From contig JAOANR010000010.1 in assembly GCA_030278955.1 (NCBI GenBank), positions 23,838,444-23,902,443 on the forward strand: 64,000 bases of DNA, given 5' to 3'. The notes under the pieces were generated by a model that did not search any database, was not told the origin of the DNA, and saw only the letters and a program-made list of their open reading frames with translations. Shown here in pieces: positions 34,827 through 42,864 of the stretch. Source of the stretch: Hygrophila difformis (Eukaryota; Streptophyta; Magnoliopsida; Lamiales; Acanthaceae). Both the position numbers and the translations under genes were made by a program. Every line of letters starts with the position of its first letter. Position 1 is the stretch's first letter.

Positions 34827-37800
34827 TGTAATACCCGTAATTTTTATAAAAAGAAATGGAATTAAATTCGAAGAGTAAGAGAATTTTAATTCCAAGAACC
34901 CGTGAAGTCGGAAATTATAATAAATCATTGCACGGGAGTCATAAGACGACGAATTCAAAAGCCGACGAATCCAAACGCGACGGACTCAAGAATTTGAATA
35001 CAAAATAAATTAGAGACGAAATAAATTTAAGATAGGAACCATAATCCGGGAATGACCTGAAAAATCGAGCCCGAGAACGTAGGAGGATAGAAGCCCGAAA
35101 GAGAGGAGAAAAGGCCCGACGGATCGCACGGCCCGGCCCGGAACGCAGCCCAGCCGGGGCTCGTGCGGTCTTCACGCGGTCTGGTAGAATCCCGCGCCAC
35201 GACCGTGTGACTCAGCAGGATGAGATCATCTTGCAATTTTCGGCAATTTCTTACCTTATTTTCGACCCCCGACTTTGGTAACTCGATCCCAGACGATGGA
35301 AGGAGTATATGGACGAATTGTGGCTGATCTTTGGCCAATCTCATCAGATTCCATTCACCCATTGTCTTCCAAACTCTCTCCCAAGCTCTCCCAAAACCGA
35401 AAACCCCAAAGTCTCTTGTGTTCTTGAATTCCGACGATGAAATCCGAGCAAGGAGGCGTGTGGAGAAAGGATTCAAGGATTACAGATTGTTGGTGAGTAG
35501 TTATTAAGTTTTTCTTTCACCTTTTTGAGTCCGAAATCTCTATCTAACTATAGATTTTTACTTTTGATTCCGATTCGTGGCCAAAGGAGGAAGAAATCGT
35601 GTTGAGGAGATCCGTTCGTAGCCATCCGTAGATTCCGGACGACCGTGTGACATCCAAGAACTCACCTACTGTAAGATAATGCCTTACGTATCAATATTGG
35701 TGGCTTAGGATCGTTCGTATCACTAGATTTAATCAAAACATAAAAATCAGACTTAAAAGATACACCTTTATACGTTTTCTGAAATCAAATGAAAACCCCT
35801 ATTTCGAGAATCCGAAACGGAAAACTCCGAACTAAAGATTTGTTTCTAACATCTTAGTCTAGGTTGTGTCAAATTTTCATGCATTTTCATCAAGATTTGA
35901 TCCCCCAAAACCCGTCTGGTATTTTCTTAGATTTTTGAACAAAACCGAAAAGTTGACAGATTTGAGTGTTCGACTTCTTTGGCATTTTTCTTATGGATTC
36001 GGTAAAAACTAATCTTTGGTGTAAATATAAAATTTTAGATAATTACCTCAAGAATGTGTGGTTAACATTTCGTGAATTTTTGTTAACGTTTGAATCTTCA
36101 AAATCGATCTAAACAGTCTGCATTTTTGAAACAAAACTCTGACAGGTTTTCTACCCGAACTTTATGCGCGAATCTGATTTAATCCGTAATGTTTTCGGAC
36201 AAAATGCCTCTAATAAAACTTGTTTAACTTTGTGTCATGTAAGTGTATGTAAATTTTCATAAATTTTGGAGTTCGTTTGGTAGGTCAAAAACCTGTTTAA
36301 AAATCAGTGCACTATTTTTCGAAACTGTGGCAGAAATTGCTTTTTGAAAAGATTGTAAAATTTCACTTGCTTCCTTACCTAATTTCGAGAAACTTAAAAC
36401 ACAAAAATTGTTCGTTAGCATTTTTTGAGGTGCTGTACAAATTTCAAGTCGATTGCTTTTAAATTGAATTTTAAACTGAAATGCGTAAACTGTGGCAACG
36501 ACTTTGGTTGATATGTTGAAAAACTCAACTTTTTGAAAACACACGATTTGCGAGCTATGTCTAAATAATAAAAACATTTTTCAAAAATCCGTCAATCTAG
36601 GCTGAGCTCGATTTCGGACAAAATGCCTCTAATAAAACTTGTTTATTTTTGTGTCATGTAAGTGTCTGTAAAATTTCATAAATTTTGGAGTTCGTTTGCT
36701 AGGTCGAAAACCTGTTTAAAAATCAGTGCACTATTTTTCGAAACTGTGGCAGAAATTGCTTTTTGAAAAGATTGTAAAATTTCACTTGCTTCCTTACCTA
36801 ATTTCGAGAAACTTAAAACACAAAAATTGTTCGTTAGCATTTTTTGAGGTGCTGTACAAATTTCAAGTCGATTGCTTTTAAATTGAATTTTAAACTGAAA
36901 TGGCGTAAACTGTGGCAACGACTTTGGTTGATATGTTGAAAAACTCAACTTTTTGAAAACACACGATTTGCGAGCTATGTCTAAATAATAAAAACATTTT
37001 TCAAAAATCCGTCAATATAGGCTGAGCTAGATCTCCATGTGAAGTAGGGGGTGAGTGCTCTGCAATGTGCCCTCTCTGCCTGAATGGACGATATGAAAAA
37101 TTGCCAAAACGGCCAATGAAAACTAGTCTACACTCTCGTGTGTATCCGAATGGGTTACTTGAGGCTCCGGAGTGGTACTGTGTATGGCGGATAAGCGGAT
37201 TGCTTCGGCGATTCTGAAATTGGGTACTTGAGAAACGTGATACTTGAGAAGCTTGGTTGTGGCGGCCCTTCTTAGTTAACGGGGAAAAATTAAAAGACTT
37301 TATCTTTCTTTTAACTTATGTCTTTACTCATGTTATTAAATTATTTATTATATCATGTTTTAAAATTCTGCCAATGCCTTAAATTATCATTTTTAAATTT
37401 AATTTAGCTATGAGAATATGTGAATTAAATTATTGTCTATAAATTAGTCAAATTCATGTTTTAAATATGCATGCTTAAAGATGTATTTTTTTTTATTTAT
37501 TAAATTTTTAAAACCCCTTTATTGCTACGTTAGGAATTATCTTACTCAGTATTCTTTTATACTGATAAAACGTTGTTTTATATTTTTCTATTACAGAGTA
37601 CGGAGCATGATCATGTAATGGGGGATTGTTTTTGGACATTACTTTATCATATCATATGAATTGCATACGGGCCTGTTAACCCGTATTTTGGCCATGTCGG
37701 CCCTTTATTTAAATTCCGCTGCAAACTTAATTATTATTGTGCATGGATGATTATTACTCTATTTTTAATATAAGTACTTCCGGACTTGTTTTTAAATCGT

Positions 37801-37914
37801 TTTTGAAATACCTTTAGCTTTGCATCTCTCAAGTGAACTCGAATGAAGTCGTGTCTTGCTTGGGAGGTGTGGCGGTGGCATCCCGGCCTGGGTTACCAAA
37901 ATAGGGGTGTTACA
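34827..37914 (+). repeat. 3' LTR of element B, enlarged by a tandem duplication
   Basis: This 3,088-bp LTR pairs with 22716-25355. It ends GGTGTTACA and is followed by AAGGG. The extra length comes mainly from a tandem duplication of about 419 bp (36195-36613 and 36614-37032) that the 5' LTR lacks. It carries the GC patch (35110-35210) and donor TTG|GTGAGT at 35493. Confidence 0.9.
36195..37032 (+). repeat. Tandem duplication of about 419 bp inside the B 3' LTR
   Basis: The word AAAATGCCTCTAATAAAACT occurs at 36201 and 36620, and the following four hundred bases repeat with few differences, ending CAATCTAGGCTGAG and CAATATAGGCTGAG. Changes are concentrated in the first 80 bases. Confidence 0.92.
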
Positions 37915-37919
37915 AAGGG
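37915..37919. repeat. Target-site duplication AAGGG, right copy (element B)
   Basis: AAGGG directly follows the B 3' LTR and matches 22711-22715. Confidence 0.93.
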
Positions 37920-37968
37920 TGATTAGCAGTTGTTCTATTCGTTGCTGACGATTGTCGTCTTCGGCCAT
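37920..37968 (-). pseudogene. gag: N-terminal piece of element D gag
   Basis: ATG 37968 opens MAEDDNRQQRIEQLL on the minus strand and runs into the AAGGG site. The frame continues on the other side of element B at 22710. It is cut only by the insertion; no stop occurs in this piece. Confidence 0.75.
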
Positions 37969-38206
37969 ACTTGTCTTAGCGTTAGCGCTATCCCTTTCAC
38001 CCCTAGTCGATATATGTTAGTTAGTTAGTCACTTAGAATATCAATATAAACACACCATACTAGTTTATTCATTATTAAATAAAAATACGATATAAAATTT
38101 GTCAGTCAAAATATTAATAACCTGCCGAGACTGACTAAGTCATACTAAGTCTTACAACTTATTACATATTAGGCATCATCATACTATTTTAAGGTTTATT
38201 GCACTC

Positions 38207-38607
38207 CTAGTCCTGGATGTCCCTCGTACAGTCTCTGACCTTGTGCCCCTTCTTCCCACACCGGAAGCATTCCCCATTGTCGGGGCATCGCCGGGTCAGG
38301 TGTCACTTGCCGCACTCCATTGTGCTGGGATTGGGTGCCCTCTAGGATTCCGCTTGTCTTGGATGAGAACATCGTTCTGCATCCGCAGGTTCTCCAGGCG
38401 GATCTCCTGCTCAGTTGGCATCCCCTCGAAATATTTAACCATGATTTTCAACTCTCTTATCTCTTTATTTTTCCGGGACATCTCCTTTTCAGTCCAGCGA
38501 ATATAGTCTCTTTCTAAGAGTAGTTCGCTTTTCAGGTTCTGCACCTCCTCTTGCATAGAACTCCAGTCCTCCATCACTTCTTTCCCCTTTTCCTCAGAGC
38601 TGCCCAT
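38207..38607 (-). pseudogene. Second coiled-coil ORF of element D, followed by zinc knuckles
   Basis: ATG 38607 (MGSSEEKGKEVMEDW) directly follows ...TTACCCACAG, a 3' splice-site context. Residues 12-85 are rich in Glu, Lys and Leu with heptad spacing and predict a coiled coil. The frame stops at 38296. A second frame overlapping its end carries two gag-like zinc knuckles: a damaged one (MECGK, stop, HLTRRC) and an intact CCHC box CFRCGKKGHKVRDC, ending at 38207. A frameshift near 38330 may have split one protein. It lies between the first coiled-coil ORF and gag of D, on the same strand. Confidence 0.62.
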
Positions 38608-38639
38608 CTGTGGGTAACATTTTTTTAATAAATATAACA

Positions 38640-39120
38640 AGGAATACCGATAATTATTCTTAAAATTGTTCTACTTTGTACTAAGTTTCGCATCCTAAAT
38701 CTAAGGCTCTATACTAAACCATCTTTTAAAATGTTTCTATCAGACTTCCTAACTTTAATAACTTTATTTATTTATCTATGTTTTGTTTTATTTTATCTAT
38801 TAATACTATTTATATATATTTTTCTTCTTCTCTCCCTTTATTTTTATTTATTTATTTATTAATTATTATTAATATATATATATATATATTACAACGAATT
38901 ATTCAAAGTCTAGATAATAATAATAAAGCAAGCTTTATTTCATAATACCGAGTTGGAATACAATATTTGAAAATTTCCAAGTTTTAAGATAGTCATAAAT
39001 TTTAATGCCGACTTGGATACAACATTTAAAATTTCCAAGTTTTAAAATAGTTATAACTTTTACTACTAGTAAACAAACGATAAGCTAGTACTGGGCACCG
39101 TGAGGAGGGCTGGCAGGATG
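38640..39120. other. AT-rich spacer in the 5' region of element D
   Basis: No coding sequence is seen. It contains a (TA)n run at 38871-38890 and a direct repeat of about 30 bases (TTTTAAGATAGTCATAA and a close copy near 39035). On the minus strand the last part before 38608 is pyrimidine-rich and could be an intron end. Confidence 0.45.
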
Positions 39121-39585
39121 CTACTCTGGAGAGGGGGTTCGCTCGCGTAAGAAGACAACATCTTCCTCGGGATCACTTTCTTCGGCACGGCACGTGAACT
39201 TCTTAACTTTATTCCCCTTTCTCCCCATATACACAATAACCTTGTTCAGGCGCCCTATGGTATCCAGGTGAAGGCTGACTTGCTCCTTGGTATCCTTCAG
39301 CTCCTCCTTCAGTTCGTCTATCTCGTCCACCTGCTCAGCACACAAGTGATCCAGTTCCTCCTTTTCTGTTTCGGCCAAGACCCTTCTATCATATTCAACT
39401 TTATACTTATTTTCGAGTATTAGCTCCTCGTTTATATGTGTTGTAGCCTCTAACGCCAGTCGGTTCCTTAACTGATCATTCTTTGTGCTAAGGTGCTCGC
39501 CTCTAGCCCTCTCTCGCTCGCTGGTTTTTATTAATTCTCGAACCAAATCATGAACTAGCTCGACTATCCTATTGTTATCTCCCAT
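39121..39585 (-). CDS. First coiled-coil ORF of element D
   Basis: This 154-codon frame starts at ATG 39585 (MGDNNRIVELVHDLV), directly after TTTTGCTTGCTAG, again a 3' splice-site context. Residues about 15-115 are dominated by Glu, Lys, Arg and Leu in heptad order (ELDHLCAEQVDEIDELKEEL), a clear coiled-coil prediction. The C terminus turns acidic and then Ser/Pro-rich (EESDPEEDVVFLRERTPSPE), recalling the acidic tail of the element A ORF. No similarity to a host protein is obvious to me. The position, just inside the PBS and on the element strand, makes it the counterpart of the extra ORFs of A, B and C, although the sequences are widely diverged. Confidence 0.7.
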   Translation of the reverse strand: MGDNNRIVELVHDLVRELIKTSERERARGEHLSTKNDQLRNRLALEATTHINEELILENKYKVEYDRRVLAETEKEELDHLCAEQVDEIDELKEELKDTKEQVSLHLDTIGRLNKVIVYMGRKGNKVKKFTCRAEESDPEEDVVFLRERTPSPE

Positions 39586-39744
39586 CTAGCAAGCAAAATC
39601 ATCATAAATATTTGCAAATATTAAAAATAATAACTGCATGAACTGTGCCTAATGTCAGTGCATTGTGTCCCCCCAAATATGCAAAAATTCTCTTTTAAAC
39701 TGATAAGAAAATATATTTTACTTTTCTTAAAAAAAAATTCCACT

Positions 39745-39758
39745 GGTCTCTCATACCA
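39745..39758 (-). other. Primer-binding site of element D
   Basis: On the minus strand TGGTATGAGAGACC lies three bases inside the LTR. It resembles the initiator tRNA-Met site with two or three changes. Confidence 0.75.
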
Positions 39759-39761
39759 CTC

Positions 39762-40143
39762 TGTAACACCCCCGTTTTCCTACTCTTAGTTCCGCGGCGG
39801 AAGCCTCAACTAAGAACCCAGGGTTGTTACCGCCACACCCTTAATTAAGCTTGCTTAGGCCTAGCCCTGGCTAACTTAATTAAGCTAAGGCTAATTAAAT
39901 AAATCACTAACACATGCTTAAAACAATAACTTTATTATTTACAAAATATAATATATTAAAGTTTGCAAAATATGACGACTAAGGCCCGTCGCCCCCAAGA
40001 ATATTCGACATAATATTAAAATTTAAAAACAATAGTTAACTAATAATATATATATATATATATATTTTGCACAAAAGGTTTGATACCCATGCTCGTGCCC
40101 ATGCGTCTAGTCATCTCCATATATGTCAAATCCTGAAACACAG
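39762..40143 (-). repeat. Partial 5' LTR of element D
   Basis: TGTAACACCCCCG on the plus strand marks the inner end of the LTR. The sequence resembles the A LTR in layout (CGGCGG-rich start, CCCCCAAG block, TATA-rich run at 40041-40068). It fades near 40143, where the LDH-like and foldback sequences begin, so the outer part is missing. Confidence 0.6.
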
Positions 40144-40191
40144 TCGACCAAGCGCCCGAAATAAGTCACCGTCAGGCCGTCGGGACATAGT

Positions 40192-40925
40192 GATGGATTA
40201 TATTATAATAGAGATTGATTGAAGATTGTGATTTGTAGGGTTTATATAAGAAGGGGCGTATAGTGACTGAAGATTAATGATTAAAGAAGGCCAAAATTTG
40301 TGAGCACATAGTAATTGAAGATTAAAATGCATTGATTAAAGAAGGGCCGAGATTTGTGAGCACATGGTGATTGGATTAAAATACATTAATATAGGAAACA
40401 CATATAGGATGAATTTGTTAGTTTGGATTTTTATTATATAGTTAAATATTAAATAGATACATATGTGTATATATATGATATGATTTAAAAATAGTATATT
40501 AAGTGGATTTTAGGTGATTAGATACATATGTGTATATATAAATGATTTTTAAAAAAAATATTGCAGATTGCGCGCATTTACTATTTGCACAAACCGATTT
40601 TAAATGATATTGTATATGTATATACATAAACTTATGTATCTAATAACCTAATATCCACTTAATATACTATTTTTAAATCATATCATATATACACATATGT
40701 ATCTATTTAATATATATTTATATAATAAAATTCCAAACTAACAAATTCATTCTATATGTGTTTCCTATATTAATGCATTTTAATCTTCAATCCCTATGTA
40801 CTCACAAATCTTGGCCTTTCTTTAATCTTTAAAGTTCAATCACTATATGTCCCTTCTTATATAAACCCTATAAATCACAAATCTTCAATCAATCTCTATT
40901 ATAGTATAATCAATCACTATGTCCC
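40192..40925. repeat. Foldback element of 734 bp
   Basis: The two halves are inverted copies. The left arm starts GGGACATAGTGATGGATTAT, and the right arm read in reverse starts GGGACATAGTGATTGATTAT. The match continues for more than 300 bases on each side, to a loop near 40540-40610. The left arm holds an extra repeated segment of about 58 bp. No target duplication outside the arms is clear. A transcript would form a very long hairpin, a typical source of small RNAs. It has no coding capacity. Confidence 0.85.
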
Positions 40926-40926
40926 A

Positions 40927-41151
40927 AAATTTGACCCTGGCGGCTTGAACCTATCATAAACCTTCTTCATCCCGCTAAAAGGCGGATCAACGCCGAAGTC
41001 GACCAAGCACCCAAAAAAAGTTACCGTCATTGGCGTGAGCAACGTCGGAATGGCAATCGCGCAGACAATCCTAACACAGGACCTCACCAGTGTGCTCACG
41101 CTCGTTGGTGACTAGGAGGACAAGCTCCGAGGAGATATGTTGGATCTCCAG
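40927..41151 (+). pseudogene. L-lactate dehydrogenase exon fragment
   Basis: One plus-strand frame reads KFDPGGLNLS, stop, TFFIPLKGG, KKVTVIGVSNVGMAIAQTIL, TQDLTSVLTLVGD, stop, EDKLRGDMLDLQ. This is the N-terminal part of plant NAD-dependent lactate dehydrogenase, including the dinucleotide-binding loop (normally GxGNVGxA). Here Ser replaces the second Gly. Two stops and the abrupt end at 41151 show a dead copy. No intron or later exon follows. A 34-base piece resembling its middle (CGACCAAGCGCCCGAAATAA) also lies at about 40145-40176, on the other side of the foldback element, which suggests capture or rearrangement. Confidence 0.8.
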
Positions 41152-41154
41152 CTA

Positions 41155-41660
41155 GTTGTGAGCACGGTCTAGTTTTAGCCGGTTTATGACCAAACCAAAC
41201 AAAACCGTAATCTTACGGTTTTGTAATTTTTCAAATCAAACCAAGCCGTATTTTTAATTATTTCAAATCAAATCAAGCCGTAAAATTAACGGTTTAATCC
41301 AATTTGGACCACGTTTGCAAAGATATATTTCAAATTGAGAATTGAATTCAAATTTTTAACTCAAAAGTTTCAAATGTAAATGACATTTAGTGTTGGAATT
41401 GAACTTGAATATTTTTTTTTAAAAAAAAAAAAATTATAGACTTATGATTTCAAATTGAGGTTAGTTTTAAATTGGGTCACAAGGTCTTTGGTTGAATTTA
41501 TTTATTAATTTAAAAATTATAAATATATAGAGTAATATATATTTTAAAAATATTAAATATTATATATAAATATTTATGGTTTACGGTTAAAAACTGTAAT
41601 TTTTTTAAAAAAACCGTACGGTTTATGGTCTGTGAAACACTAAACCAAACTATGATTTTT
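41155..41660. repeat. AT-rich repeat with inverted AAACCGTA motifs
   Basis: Both ends are rich in AACCGTA, ACGGTTT and CCAAACCAAA words in opposite orientation (about 41170-41300 and 41575-41660), with an AT-rich centre. The layout recalls short non-autonomous DNA transposons of the hAT type, but clean terminal repeats and a target duplication are not visible. Confidence 0.4.
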
Positions 41661-41733
41661 TAACCGCAGATTTAGTTGTTTTCCTTTCATGTTCCTGTTC
41701 TTTCGTGTTTTTTTTTTTTTTATCTTTTAGCAG

Positions 41734-42864
41734 GTGCAAGGCATCTTTAGCATAACAAGGAAAAAAAAAATTCATATTACGTGGAAGTGTGGTGATGCTT
41801 TCGACTTGATCGATGTCGGATACGGGTATTACGTGGTGAGATTTATCAAGGAGGAAGATCGGGACAGAGTAATTAATGGGGGGCCATGGATGCTTTTCGA
41901 CCACTATTTACCGATTATGAAGTGGAGAAGGGATTTTGATCCGGCGAAGGAACTCATTACGAAAACTATGGTATGGGTTCGTATGATGGGGATCTCGATT
42001 CAGCACTATAAGGAAGAGTTTTTGCATGCGTTTGCTTCGGACATCGGAGAGGTGGTCAAGTTTGATAAGTGTACGATGGAACATTCTAAGGGTCGCTTCG
42101 CACGAGTTTGTGTAGAATTGAATTTGAACCAACCGCTTATAGGCAAGTTTCAGGTTAACGGGCGCTGGATTCATGTGGCGTACGAGGGACTCCACCTAAT
42201 TTGCCAAGGGTGTGGGAGGTACGGCCATTTTAGTCGGAATTGTAAGGAAAAGACTGCACCTTGCGATGCTCCAGGGCAACAAACTCCGGACAAGGAGGCT
42301 GAGGAGCGGGCGCGGAAAGGCAAGGCAATAGTCACTGAGGAGGCCGTTGGCCAGGATGGTGGATTGCAGACTGAGGATGCTGGGGTTTCTTCGGGGGGAG
42401 CGGATGGTAATGGAGTAGGGGAGGTGTATGGTGACTGGATTACCGTCCAAAGGCGGAGAAGAAGGCCCCAGCATGGGGGAACGGCTATAGGGGTGGCTAA
42501 TGGGGTCGGCCATAAGCCTAAAACACCTGAGGGACTCAAGCATGGGGCAAAAACTACTGTGCACCCTGGACGTAGTCCGGCGGAGGGCAAGACGGCTGAG
42601 TGGGGAAGTACCTCCAGGGGCAAGCAGGATGCTCAGGTAGGTCAGGAGGCTGTGACGAAGCCGGGCTTCTTGAGTATCATGGCACCGCCTAAGGGTACCA
42701 AACGGACGCGCGTAGAGGAGGATCCTATGCAGACAGGAGTGTTGGCTGAAGCTAGCGGCAATCAGGTCTTAGCAATAGGATGGATTGATGCGGCGGGGTC
42801 TGAGGACCTACGAAGTGACACTGAGTTGAAGGAGGACTGCTGGGCAGATGCTGTGAGTGGATGA
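41734..42864 (+). CDS. LINE ORF1-like protein (DUF4283 and zinc knuckle), 5'-truncated
   Basis: The 376-codon open frame starts at a GTG without an upstream ATG, so the true start is missing. Residues 15-160 match the DUF4283 domain of plant LINE and retrotransposon-derived proteins (YYVVRFIKEEDRDRVINGGPW, WVRMMGISIQHYKEEFL, GRFARVCVELNLNQPL). A CCHC zinc knuckle follows (CQGCGRYGHFSRNC, about residues 156-169). The rest is a low-complexity Gly/Lys/Glu-rich tail. Such proteins bind the LINE RNA and form the ribonucleoprotein. The stop codon overlaps the ATG of ORF2 as ATGA (42861-42864), suggesting re-initiation as the way ORF2 is translated. Confidence 0.85.
   Translation: MQGIFSITRKKKIHITWKCGDAFDLIDVGYGYYVVRFIKEEDRDRVINGGPWMLFDHYLPIMKWRRDFDPAKELITKTMVWVRMMGISIQHYKEEFLHAFASDIGEVVKFDKCTMEHSKGRFARVCVELNLNQPLIGKFQVNGRWIHVAYEGLHLICQGCGRYGHFSRNCKEKTAPCDAPGQQTPDKEAEERARKGKAIVTEEAVGQDGGLQTEDAGVSSGGADGNGVGEVYGDWITVQRRRRRPQHGGTAIGVANGVGHKPKTPEGLKHGAKTTVHPGRSPAEGKTAEWGSTSRGKQDAQVGQEAVTKPGFLSIMAPPKGTKRTRVEEDPMQTGVLAEASGNQVLAIGWIDAAGSEDLRSDTELKEDCWADAVSG

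Larger units (their letters stand above)
22716..37914 (+). mobile_element. Ty3/gypsy element B with nested elements C, E and F
   Basis: B spans 15,199 bp on the plus strand and is bounded by related LTRs (22716-25355 and 34827-37914) and by AAGGG on both sides. Its own internal DNA is only the PBS, leader and extra ORF (25356-26129) and the last stretch before the 3' LTR (about 34766-34826). Between them lie the 5' part of element C (26130-31118), a truncated LTR E (31119-about 32143) and the 3' part of an A-like element F (about 32149-34765). B gag and pol are gone. It inserted into gag of element D, so it is younger than D. The two LTRs differ at many sites, so it is clearly older than A. 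Confidence 0.85.
18690..40143 (-). mobile_element. Ty3/gypsy element D, 3'-truncated and split by element B
   Basis: D runs on the minus strand. In element order: partial 5' LTR (39762-about 40143), PBS (39745-39758), two coiled-coil ORFs (39121-39585 and 38296-38607), zinc-knuckle sequence (38207-38330) and gag ATG at 37968. Element B interrupts gag from 22716 to 37914; gag then resumes at 22710 and pol runs to about 18690. Integrase ends mid-domain and neither chromodomain nor 3' LTR follows, so about the last 2-3 kb are lost. The AAGGG duplication (22711-22715 and 37915-37919) proves that the two parts were one element before B inserted. Motif order matches the chromovirus lineage of A. 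Confidence 0.82.

Noticed and set aside
36257..36948. Two similar minus-strand ORFs of 106 and 90 codons
   Set aside because: They are the two copies of the 419-bp LTR duplication, not a gene family.
42171..42623. 150-codon minus-strand ORF
   Set aside because: Shadow of LINE ORF1; the plus strand has the DUF4283 and zinc-knuckle motifs.
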